This document shows, in pieces, positions 36,567 through 44,400 of a DNA stretch of 64,000 nucleotides. Where the stretch lies: IMG/VR virus record IMGVR_UViG_3300027736_001324, positions 124,001 to 188,000 of that record. The stretch is one strand, 5' to 3'. A program made the translations under genes and the position numbers. This DNA comes from a virus. The notes under the pieces are model-generated. The model made no database searches. It was not told where the DNA came from and worked only from the letters and a program-made list of their open reading frames with translations. Position 1 is the stretch's first letter. Each line of letters begins with the position of its first letter.

Positions 36567-39500
36567 ATGGCATTAACATCACCCGGCGTAGAAGTAACGA
36601 TCATTGACCAGAGTCAATATTTACCAGCGGCTGCTGGTTCTGTTCCGCTAGTAGTATTAGCTACAGCGCAAAACAAAGCCAATCCAACAGGTACAGGCGT
36701 AGCACCCGCTACAACTGCTGCAAATGCAAATAAGTTGTATCAAGTTACAAGCCAAAGAGATTTAGTAAGTTTGTATGGAACACCATTCTTCTATACTACA
36801 ACAGCTGGAACACCAATTCAAGGTTACGAATTAAATGAATATGGTTTATTAGCAGCATATTCATTATTAGGCGTTACTAACCGTTGTTATGTATTACGTG
36901 CTGATATTGATTTAGCAAGTTTAGTTGGACAAACAGCACGTCCAACAGGTGCCCCTGCTGACGGCGCATATTGGTTAGATACTCTTACTTCAACTTGGGG
37001 TATAAATATATTCAATGCAACAACAGGACAATTTGTCCCAGTATCTCCTCTTGTTATTAGTGATGCAGCTTCATTAACTGGAGGTGGATATCCATTAGAT
37101 AGTATTGGTAACATTGGAAGTTATGCAGTAAATGCAACAGTGACTGGAACAGGCGCCCCTGTTACAACACACCAATTCTTTTTAAAGAATTACAATAATA
37201 CTTGGGTTCCATTGGGATCAAATGAATGGATGGCTTCTGTTCCTACAATTCAAGGTACTGTAAGTAATCCTACATTAATTGCAACTAATACATTTACTAT
37301 AAATGTAAGTGGTATATACAACATTGTAATAGAAGTTCCAGCAGATAATACTGTTGAAGGAGTTGCAAGTGCTATTAATGATGTAGGATTAGGCATTATT
37401 TCAGCAAGAGTAAGTTCAGGTAGATTGTTGATTTATTCTGTACAAACTTCAACAAGTCTTGGTTATTTCTCTATAACAAATACTACAGGAACACCGGCAA
37501 CTGCAATGGGACTTCCTTTATCAACAAACGTTTATCAACCAATATTACAGTACGGCACTTCATCTCAGATGCCATTGTGGTCTAGTAGTCAAACAACTCC
37601 TCGTCCAACTGGTTCTATTTGGATGAAAATTGGTTCTTCTGGAAACGGATTGGAACCAATTGTATCTAGATATAGTACTACAACTGCATCATGGGTTGCA
37701 AAATCTGTATCATTGGCTCAATCTGATTGGTCAGTTACCGCTACGTTAGATCCATCAGGCGGAGCATTGATTGCAGCAGGTGAAGTTTATGGTCAATATA
37801 ATTTTAATGGACAATTTAATGCAGGTCCGGTTTACTTATGGGAAAGATTAGCATCTGGCCCAACAGTAGTAACAGGAACAACAACTGATGTTGTATTTGC
37901 TGGGCTTACTAGTTCTACTAGTTGTACTGCAACAACAGCATCAAGTGATCAAATTACTGTAGCAAGTTCTGCTGCTTTTAATATTGGTGACCCGGTAGTA
38001 TTTACAGGCAGTGTTTTTGGTAATGTAGTGGTTGAAACTACATATTATATCTTAGATAAGCCAACTGCAACCGCAGTAACAATTTCTGCTACCCTAGGTG
38101 GAAGTACATTCCAATTAGCTAATGCAACTGGTACAATGACCATGACTAATCCAGATGTATCTTTGTATGTTCAAGTAAGCGCAGCTGGTTCCACTAATTT
38201 ATCAGCAGTGTATAGCTTTGTAGTTGAGGACGGAATGGATAACACAGATTTTGTAACTGCATGGCAATCATCAGGTATACCTAATACTAGTGCAAGCATT
38301 ACTACTGACGGCGCAATTCAACTACAACACACCCTAGGCGGTGTAATTGTAATGAATGATGTTATTCAAACTGCGGGCGCACTTAAAGGATATTCTGCAG
38401 GTATTTTAGATCAAGCTGGATTCATAGTAGGGGATACACTATTTACTAAATATGGAAATCAACCAACTGTTACTTTTACATCAGTTACTCCTAATTCCAC
38501 TGATAGTGCTACAGGAACTAATGCAACGGTAACTATAACAGGCAATTATGGAAAGTATGTATTAAATGGTAATGGTGTAGCAACCGCTGGAACTGGATAT
38601 GCAATAGGTGATCAATTAACGTTCTTGGGTACACAATTAGGTGGAACAAGCCCGGCAAACGATTTAGTAGTTCAAGTTACTGCTATATCAGGTGACAGCG
38701 CAACTGGTCCAGTAACCGCAACTGCATGGGTTTCAGGTACTTCTAGTATTAATTATTCAGTAGAATGTAGTAATTGGGTAGAATTAGACTTTACTGCTAA
38801 CGAAGGTGCCCCAGTAGCAACTCCAACAAATGGTACAAACTGGTTCTACAGTGTTATTGACCAAGTTGATATACTAGTGCAAGCTAATGGTCAATGGAAT
38901 GGTTATAGAAATATAAATTACGATTCTACTGGTTTCCCATCAGCAACAGGCAGTAATGCAACAGATCCAAATGGTCCTATAATTGCTGCAACTGAACCAA
39001 CAACTCAAAGTGACGGCACAACTGCATTAGCATACGGTGATTTATGGATCAACACAACTGATTTAGAAATGTATCCGGTTATTAGTCGTTGGCAAAGTGT
39101 TGAGTCTGTAGATCAGTGGGTATTGATTGACAATGCAGATCAAACTAGCAGCAAAGGTGTAGCATTCTATGATGCACGTTGGAGCAGTTCTGGTGCAATC
39201 AACCCAGTTGATGATCCGATTCCAACTATCAAGAGTTTGTTAATTAGTGATTATGTTGATTTAGATGTTCCGAATCCAGCTGCATACCCAACAGGTATGT
39301 TGTTGTTCAACACACGCCGTTCAGGATACAATGTAAAAGAATTCACAACAGGATATTTTACAAGTGCTAATTATCCAAATGCCGGATCATATGATGCAGG
39401 GGATCCTACTAACATAGATAACTTACCATTGGTTAGCTATACATGGGTAAGTCAAAGTGGATTACAAAGTAACGGCAGTCCGTATATGGGTCGCCAAGCA

Positions 39501-40430
39501 CAACGTAATATGGTTGTAAAATCATTGCGTTCAGCGATTGACACTAATACTGATATCCGCGACGAAGATAACTTCTTCAACTTAATGGCTACACCTAACT
39601 ATCCAGAATTACAACCTAACATGGTTGTATTGAATGCGGATCGCGGTGAGACAGGTTATATTATTGGTGACACTCCAATGAGATTGCCTCCAAGTGCTAC
39701 TGATATTCAAGCATGGGCAACTAACGCCGCAGGTGCAACAAGCACAGGCGAAGAAGGTTGTGTAACACGTAATACATACTTAGGGTTGTTCTATCCAAGT
39801 GGTATCACAAGTGACCTAAGTGGTAACTTAGTTGCTGTTCCTCCAAGTCACATGATGTTGCGTACATTCTTACGTAATGACACCATCAGCTATCCTTGGT
39901 TAGCAGCAGCAGGCACACGCCGCGGTATCATTGACAATGCTACAAACATTGGTTATATTGATTCAGCTACTGGTGAGTTTGTTACTACTAAGACACAAAT
40001 TGGTATTCGTGATGTATTGTACATTAACTTTATCAATCCGTTGGTATTCTTTACAGGCGTTGGGTTACTAAATTATGGTAACAAGACAAGTTATAACAGT
40101 TCTAGCGCATTAGATAGAGTTAACGTTGCACGACTAATTGCTTATGTACGTAGACAATTAACATTAGCAGCAAGACCGTTTGTATTTGAACCTAACGATG
40201 CATTGACTCGTAATCAAATCGCAGGTGTGGTTCAAACATTGATGGTTGATTTAGTTGCTAAACGCGGTATCTATGATTACTTGGTAATTTGTGACGAAAG
40301 TAACAATACCCCAGCAAGAATCGATAGAAATGAACTTTGGATTGACGTTGCACTTGAACCAGTGAAAGCCGCTGAATTCATTTACATCCCGGTTCGTGTT
40401 CTAAACACAGGTGAGATAGCATCATTATAA
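36567..40430 (+). CDS. 18: Tail sheath protein gp18, enlarged
   Basis: 1287 residues, nearly twice T4 gp18 (659). N-terminal MALTSPGVEVTIIDQS...AAAGSVPLVVLATAQNKA and the C-terminal block (NVARLIAYVRRQLTLAARPFVFEPNDALTRNQIAGVVQTLMVDLVAKRG...IPVRVLNTGEI) are the conserved sheath core that forms the contractile lattice. The middle (about 120-850) contains inserted beta-rich domains exposed in this fold, among them one copy (about 455-528) of a domain shared with three other virion proteins here. Strong ribosome binding site, own terminator, late promoter. Central in contraction; insertions probably decorate the tail surface. Confidence 0.92.
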   Translation: MALTSPGVEVTIIDQSQYLPAAAGSVPLVVLATAQNKANPTGTGVAPATTAANANKLYQVTSQRDLVSLYGTPFFYTTTAGTPIQGYELNEYGLLAAYSLLGVTNRCYVLRADIDLASLVGQTARPTGAPADGAYWLDTLTSTWGINIFNATTGQFVPVSPLVISDAASLTGGGYPLDSIGNIGSYAVNATVTGTGAPVTTHQFFLKNYNNTWVPLGSNEWMASVPTIQGTVSNPTLIATNTFTINVSGIYNIVIEVPADNTVEGVASAINDVGLGIISARVSSGRLLIYSVQTSTSLGYFSITNTTGTPATAMGLPLSTNVYQPILQYGTSSQMPLWSSSQTTPRPTGSIWMKIGSSGNGLEPIVSRYSTTTASWVAKSVSLAQSDWSVTATLDPSGGALIAAGEVYGQYNFNGQFNAGPVYLWERLASGPTVVTGTTTDVVFAGLTSSTSCTATTASSDQITVASSAAFNIGDPVVFTGSVFGNVVVETTYYILDKPTATAVTISATLGGSTFQLANATGTMTMTNPDVSLYVQVSAAGSTNLSAVYSFVVEDGMDNTDFVTAWQSSGIPNTSASITTDGAIQLQHTLGGVIVMNDVIQTAGALKGYSAGILDQAGFIVGDTLFTKYGNQPTVTFTSVTPNSTDSATGTNATVTITGNYGKYVLNGNGVATAGTGYAIGDQLTFLGTQLGGTSPANDLVVQVTAISGDSATGPVTATAWVSGTSSINYSVECSNWVELDFTANEGAPVATPTNGTNWFYSVIDQVDILVQANGQWNGYRNINYDSTGFPSATGSNATDPNGPIIAATEPTTQSDGTTALAYGDLWINTTDLEMYPVISRWQSVESVDQWVLIDNADQTSSKGVAFYDARWSSSGAINPVDDPIPTIKSLLISDYVDLDVPNPAAYPTGMLLFNTRRSGYNVKEFTTGYFTSANYPNAGSYDAGDPTNIDNLPLVSYTWVSQSGLQSNGSPYMGRQAQRNMVVKSLRSAIDTNTDIRDEDNFFNLMATPNYPELQPNMVVLNADRGETGYIIGDTPMRLPPSATDIQAWATNAAGATSTGEEGCVTRNTYLGLFYPSGITSDLSGNLVAVPPSHMMLRTFLRNDTISYPWLAAAGTRRGIIDNATNIGYIDSATGEFVTTKTQIGIRDVLYINFINPLVFFTGVGLLNYGNKTSYNSSSALDRVNVARLIAYVRRQLTLAARPFVFEPNDALTRNQIAGVVQTLMVDLVAKRGIYDYLVICDESNNTPARIDRNELWIDVALEPVKAAEFIYIPVRVLNTGEIASL

Positions 40431-40438
40431 TAAGCTAG

Positions 40439-40460
40439 GATAACCCCGAAAGGGGTTATC
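40439..40460 (+). terminator. Terminator hairpin after gp18
   Basis: Perfect 9-bp stem GATAACCCC / GGGGTTATC with GAAA tetraloop, followed by TGTTTATTT. Confidence 0.85.
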
Positions 40461-40471
40461 TGTTTATTTAA

Positions 40472-40479
40472 GATAAATA
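40472..40479 (+). promoter_or_regulatory. Late promoter box
   Basis: GATAAATA directly after the gp18 terminator, ahead of AGGAGA and the gp19 start. Confidence 0.85.
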
Positions 40480-40501
40480 AGATTAACAGGAGATATATAA
40501 A

Positions 40502-41134
40502 ATGGCAACAGCCTCACAATCATTGTTCAACATGACAGTAGCATCTGATAATGCCGGTGGCAATCAGGGCTTACTAATGCCAAAACTACAATTCAGATTC
40601 AGAGTAAACTTTTTGAATTTTGGAACAGACACAAGTACAGTAGAGTTAACTAAACAAGTTATTGACTGCTCACGTCCACAAGTACAGTTCCAAGAAATTA
40701 CACTACCAGTATACAATTCAACAATGTATTTGGCAGGTAAATATGCTTGGCAAACAATGTCAGTCAACATTCGTGATGACGCAACTGGTAGCGTTTCAAA
40801 ATTAGTTGGTCAACAACTACAGAAGCAATTAGACTTTGTTGAAATGGCAAGTGCTGCATCAGGACAAGACTATAAATTCCAAACCAACATCGAAATTTTA
40901 GATGGTGGTAATGGTACAAATGCTCCTGTAGTATTAGAGACATGGGAACTATATGGATGTTTCTTGCAAACAGCTAACTACAACACATTGAACTATGGTA
41001 CAAATGAGGTTGTGACAATATCATTGACAATACGCTTTGATAATGCAATTCAATCTGCAATTGGTTCTGGTGTAGGTGCTACTATCGGTAGAACAGCAGG
41101 TTCATTATCTACAGGTATTGGCGCTGGTTCATAA
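40502..41134 (+). CDS. 19: Tail tube protein gp19
   Basis: 210 residues (T4 gp19 163). The segments LLMPKLQFRFRVNFLNFGTD, IDCSRPQVQFQEITLPVYNSTMYLAGKYAWQTMSVNIRDDATG and VVLETWELYGCFLQTANYNTLNYGTNEVVTISLTIRFDNA are those of T4-like tube subunits, which polymerise into hexameric rings inside the sheath. A Gly/Ser-rich C-terminal tail (GVGATIGRTAGSLSTGIGAGS) is additional. Next to gp18 as in T4. Own promoter, AGGAGA ribosome binding site. Confidence 0.9.
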   Translation: MATASQSLFNMTVASDNAGGNQGLLMPKLQFRFRVNFLNFGTDTSTVELTKQVIDCSRPQVQFQEITLPVYNSTMYLAGKYAWQTMSVNIRDDATGSVSKLVGQQLQKQLDFVEMASAASGQDYKFQTNIEILDGGNGTNAPVVLETWELYGCFLQTANYNTLNYGTNEVVTISLTIRFDNAIQSAIGSGVGATIGRTAGSLSTGIGAGS

Positions 41135-41140
41135 TCAACG

Positions 41141-41147
41141 CTAAATA
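41141..41147 (+). promoter_or_regulatory. Leaderless late promoter box
   Basis: CTAAATA, 8 bases before the ATG at 41156; no Shine-Dalgarno in between. Confidence 0.55.
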
Positions 41148-41155
41148 AATCTAGC

Positions 41156-42418
41156 ATGTCTGGATTTTTTCAAGACTTACTTAAAGGCGCCGCCGGAACA
41201 TTTTTCGGCGGCGATTACCTACGGGATTATACTCATGCTAGTAAGACATTTAGACCTAATTCATATCAAAACGCTCCTAAGTTTAAATATCTATTTCATA
41301 CATATTTTGAAATAAATCCAGCAGCATACGGCGAAGGTATTAGTACAGGATCTAATTTTGGTATTCTAGTTAAAACAGTAAAACTCCCTAGTTTTACTTT
41401 TGACGTAGCGGTAATGAATCAATATAATCGCAAAAGATTGGTTCAATCAAAAATAAAATATGATACCATAGATATTACTTTCCATGATGATCACGGCACT
41501 GCACCTAATACTCCAAATTCAGGTGGCACAATAAGAAGTTTGTGGAAAGCATATTACAATTATTATTATGCTGATGGTACTGTGCCTCAAGTTGTGTTGC
41601 CAGGTGCACCCGGTGCCCCTCCCAGAAAATTAGTTAGTGGTGCATATCCATTCTCTACTGATGCTACATATAACAATCGTAATCAATATAAACCGTCTAT
41701 AACAGGCAATGACAATTGGGGATATTCAGGAGACTCTCCTGACCCGTCTGGTTCAAAAATACCTTTCTTTAAACAAATAACTGTATTTGGTCTAAGTCAA
41801 CATAATTGGACTGCCTACACGTTGATTAACCCAGTCATAACTAGATTTACACACGATACATATGACTATGCTCAAGGTACTGGTACTATGGAACATCAAA
41901 TGTCTATCGATTATGAAACGGTAGTATACAATGATGGTGGATTAAGCGGAAAGGCACCGGGAAATATTGTTACTGGATTTGGTGATGATGCTAATTATGA
42001 TCGAACGCCTAGTCCAATAATGAGACCAGGCGCTAATAAAACTATATTAGGTCAAGGCGGATTACTAGATGCAGCAGGTGGTATTATCAATAATTTAACT
42101 CCTGATCCAGTCACCGGAGAAGTAAACCTACTAGGTGCTATTCAAAAAGCAGGGACAGCATATAACACATTTAAAAATACTAATTTAGGCAGTCTGGTTA
42201 AATCAGAACTTACTGCCGGTATAATAAATGCAGTTGGACAAACCCCTAATAGAAATTTAATTGTTAGTACCCCTATCTTTGGGGCAGCACCTCAAACTAG
42301 TGGCACCGCCGGAGCACCACCAAGTAATGCACAATCTACCCCTCAACAACTCGGCGGAGCTCCTTATGCGGGTACTAGTAATAGCGGAGTTACTAATTCC
42401 CCGCGAGGCGGCAGATAA
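41156..42418 (+). CDS. Tail-tube-fold protein, probably baseplate tube initiator
   Basis: 420 residues. Central region (ILVKTVKLPSFTFDVAVMNQYNRKRLVQSKIKYDTIDITFHDDHG and MEHQMSIDYETVVYNDG) has the strand order of tube-like proteins (gp19, gp48, gp54). Hydrophobic Gly start (MSGFFQDLLKGAAGTFFGG) and long Pro/Gly/Ala-rich tail (280-420) are extra. In T4, gp48 and gp54 form the platform on which gp19 polymerises; position after gp19 supports such a role. Exact equivalence to gp54 or gp48 is not proven. Confidence 0.62.
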   Translation: MSGFFQDLLKGAAGTFFGGDYLRDYTHASKTFRPNSYQNAPKFKYLFHTYFEINPAAYGEGISTGSNFGILVKTVKLPSFTFDVAVMNQYNRKRLVQSKIKYDTIDITFHDDHGTAPNTPNSGGTIRSLWKAYYNYYYADGTVPQVVLPGAPGAPPRKLVSGAYPFSTDATYNNRNQYKPSITGNDNWGYSGDSPDPSGSKIPFFKQITVFGLSQHNWTAYTLINPVITRFTHDTYDYAQGTGTMEHQMSIDYETVVYNDGGLSGKAPGNIVTGFGDDANYDRTPSPIMRPGANKTILGQGGLLDAAGGIINNLTPDPVTGEVNLLGAIQKAGTAYNTFKNTNLGSLVKSELTAGIINAVGQTPNRNLIVSTPIFGAAPQTSGTAGAPPSNAQSTPQQLGGAPYAGTSNSGVTNSPRGGR

Positions 42419-42421
42419 ATA
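42414..42421 (+). promoter_or_regulatory. Late promoter box
   Basis: GATAAATA overlapping the stop codon of the preceding gene; 20-base A/T-only leader without Shine-Dalgarno before 42442. Confidence 0.65.
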
Positions 42422-42441
42422 GTATAAACTATTAATTTATT

Positions 42442-42801
42442 ATGCCACAAATACTAGATCAACGCACTTCAATGGATCAAACGGTTAGAATATTTGACTC
42501 CTTTTATGCCATCACTTTAACTATAAACGGAAACGAATATGATATCGTTCGTGGATATTTTCTATCAATTTGTGCTACAAAAAATATTGCAAATAATTTC
42601 ACTGCGGTGTTATTCAGAATATCACAAGAAACCGGAATAGATGCACTTGATTTGTTAGACCAAATAAAAGGCAAAAAAAAGATGGAGATGAATCAAATTT
42701 TTGCTTACTATATGAATAGTTTCAAAAGCAAAACATCTCTTTATGGTATAGGTACAGTACCAAAACCTAATTTACCCGTAGCACGTAATATCGTACAATA
42801 A
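42442..42801 (+). CDS. Conserved T4-like small protein near gp4
   Basis: 119 residues. VRIFDSFYAITLTINGNEYDIVRGYFLSICATKNIANNFTAVLFRISQETGIDALDLLDQI resembles, from memory, a conserved protein of marine T4-like phages located among tail/neck genes; no biochemical role known to me. It ends 2 bases before the gp4 start. Possible assembly chaperone or small structural subunit. Confidence 0.72.
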   Translation: MPQILDQRTSMDQTVRIFDSFYAITLTINGNEYDIVRGYFLSICATKNIANNFTAVLFRISQETGIDALDLLDQIKGKKKMEMNQIFAYYMNSFKSKTSLYGIGTVPKPNLPVARNIVQ

Positions 42802-42803
42802 TC

Positions 42804-43241
42804 ATGGGTAACTGGGCACAAGGCATATATACTCCTAAAAACCCACAAAAATATGTAGGGAAACATAAACCTAAATACCGTTCAGGATGGGAATTAACAT
42901 TCATGACCTTTTGTGATACACATAATAACGTAACACATTGGGCTAGCGAATCAATGTCTATTCCTTATCGTAGTCCATTAGATGGTAAAGTGCATAACTA
43001 TATTCCAGACTTCTTTGTTGTTTATCAAAACAAGTATGGAAAAGCAATTGCTGAAGTAGTAGAGATTAAACCCAAGAAACAAAGTCTAATTGAAAGCCGT
43101 GCGGCAAGCGCAAGAGATAGAGCAGTAGTTGCTGTAAATCATGCTAAATGGGCCGCTGCTACTGCATATTGTAAAATGCAAGGGTTTGCGTTTAGAGTCA
43201 TAACTGAAGATGACCTTTTTAGAAACGGGTCACGAAAGTAA
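42804..43241 (+). CDS. 4: Head completion protein gp4
   Basis: 145 residues (T4 gp4 150). KNPQKYVGKHKPKYRSGWELTFMTFCD, HWASESMSIPYRSPLDGKVHNYIPDFFV and EVVEIKPKKQ match the gp4/gp50 family; E30, D69 and E87-x-K89 form the nuclease-fold (TnsA-like) pattern. gp4 acts after DNA packaging to complete the head so that a neck can attach. Only 2 bases after the previous gene. Its stop is followed at once by the late box of gp16. Confidence 0.9.
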   Translation: MGNWAQGIYTPKNPQKYVGKHKPKYRSGWELTFMTFCDTHNNVTHWASESMSIPYRSPLDGKVHNYIPDFFVVYQNKYGKAIAEVVEIKPKKQSLIESRAASARDRAVVAVNHAKWAAATAYCKMQGFAFRVITEDDLFRNGSRK

Positions 43242-43248
43242 CTAAATA
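43242..43248 (+). promoter_or_regulatory. Leaderless late promoter box
   Basis: CTAAATA, starting at the base after the gp4 stop and 5 bases before the gp16 ATG; no Shine-Dalgarno. Confidence 0.55.
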
Positions 43249-43253
43249 CTTTT

Positions 43254-43730
43254 ATGACAAAAAAGCTAGAAGAATTATTTGAACTTCCCCAAAATGAAAT
43301 AGACACTTTGGCAAAACCGACGCCAGAGAACGCACAAGAAATTACCACTGAAGCATTAGATAGTCTATCAAAAATAGAACAAGCATTACCACAAGTACGT
43401 GGATTAGAAGCTGCTGACGATGAGATGGATAGTCTTGCTACACTAGCACAAGATAGCTATAAAGACTTGATGGACTTGGGAATGCAAGTTGATAGTAGAT
43501 ATGCTAGCGAGATATTCAATGTTGCTGGAACTATGCTAGGACATGCTATCACAGCAAAGACTGCTAAACTAAATAAGAAGTTAAAGATGATTGATTTGCA
43601 ACTAAAAAAAGCGCAATTAGATCAAAAAGAAGCAAGTAGAGACAAAGAGATTGAGGCTACCCCGTTAGGTGAGGGTAGAGAACTTGACAGAAATGAGTTA
43701 CTTAAGATGTTGGCAGCGAAATCCGACTAA
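43254..43730 (+). CDS. 16: Small terminase subunit gp16
   Basis: 158 residues (T4 gp16 164). Helical throughout; the DSYKDLMDLGMQVDSRYASEIFNVAGTMLGHAITAKTAKLNKKLKMIDLQLKKAQLD region is the coiled-coil core that forms gp16 oligomers in T4-like phages. gp16 recognises concatemeric DNA and stimulates the gp17 motor. No gp17 gene lies in this window, a departure from the T4 order 16-17-18. Predicted leaderless late mRNA. Confidence 0.82.
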   Translation: MTKKLEELFELPQNEIDTLAKPTPENAQEITTEALDSLSKIEQALPQVRGLEAADDEMDSLATLAQDSYKDLMDLGMQVDSRYASEIFNVAGTMLGHAITAKTAKLNKKLKMIDLQLKKAQLDQKEASRDKEIEATPLGEGRELDRNELLKMLAAKSD

Positions 43731-43733
43731 AAA

Positions 43734-43741
43734 GATAAATA
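43734..43741 (+). promoter_or_regulatory. Late promoter box
   Basis: GATAAATA directly after gp16, with CAGGAAT as ribosome binding site before 43761. Confidence 0.8.
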
Positions 43742-43760
43742 ATATATACAGGAATAAAAA

Positions 43761-44390
43761 ATGCGAAGCCTCAAACAACATATTATGGAAAGTATACATA
43801 CTTACAAGTATACTATCAAAATTGCCGGCACCATTGACAAAAACTTTTTAGATATGTTTAAATACAATCTAACCAAGTTTGACCCAGTGGAAATCAGTGA
43901 ACCAAAGTCTACCCCGATACAGAAGTCACCATATGGATTTCCTAATTTAGAGAATGAAAGCGTAACATTGATTAAAGTTGAGTTTAGATACCCAGCTACA
44001 GAGCCAATGGTACAACAACTTGCTCAACTATGTGGATACAATGTTAACATGGTGCGTATGGTATCAACAGACTTTGATGATAGCATTGACAGCGAAATGG
44101 CCGGCTATGAAAATGAAATGAAAAATAGTCCATTACTTGACAAAGAAGAAATGGGTCAACAGCCAGACGCTAAAGCAGCAAGCAAAGCGTATGGAGATTC
44201 ATATTTAACTTCAATCAAAGATCAAGCTAAAGAGTCTAAGATTGATATTCCATATGCAGGAACAAAAACAAAAGATGCGTTTGACCCGTTCAAGCCATAT
44301 TTAGATGATAAGAAGTTGGGTGATAAGAGTCCAATGACTACTATCAAAATGCCACCAAAGCCAAAGACTGGCGCAGCATATAACCGTTAA
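43761..44390 (+). CDS. Conserved hypothetical, late
   Basis: 209 residues. The N-terminal domain (HTYKYTIKIAGTIDKNFLDMFKYNLTKFDPVEISEPKSTPIQKSPYGFP...VTLIKVEFRYPATEPMVQQLAQLCG) has a ferredoxin-like strand-helix pattern. The rest is acidic and disordered, ending in a Pro/Lys tail (SPMTTIKMPPKPKTGAAYNR). I recall relatives in environmental T4-like phages without function. Cotranscribed with the following acidic protein (10-base gap). Confidence 0.7.
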   Translation: MRSLKQHIMESIHTYKYTIKIAGTIDKNFLDMFKYNLTKFDPVEISEPKSTPIQKSPYGFPNLENESVTLIKVEFRYPATEPMVQQLAQLCGYNVNMVRMVSTDFDDSIDSEMAGYENEMKNSPLLDKEEMGQQPDAKAASKAYGDSYLTSIKDQAKESKIDIPYAGTKTKDAFDPFKPYLDDKKLGDKSPMTTIKMPPKPKTGAAYNR

Positions 44391-44400
44391 GGAAAAGAAA

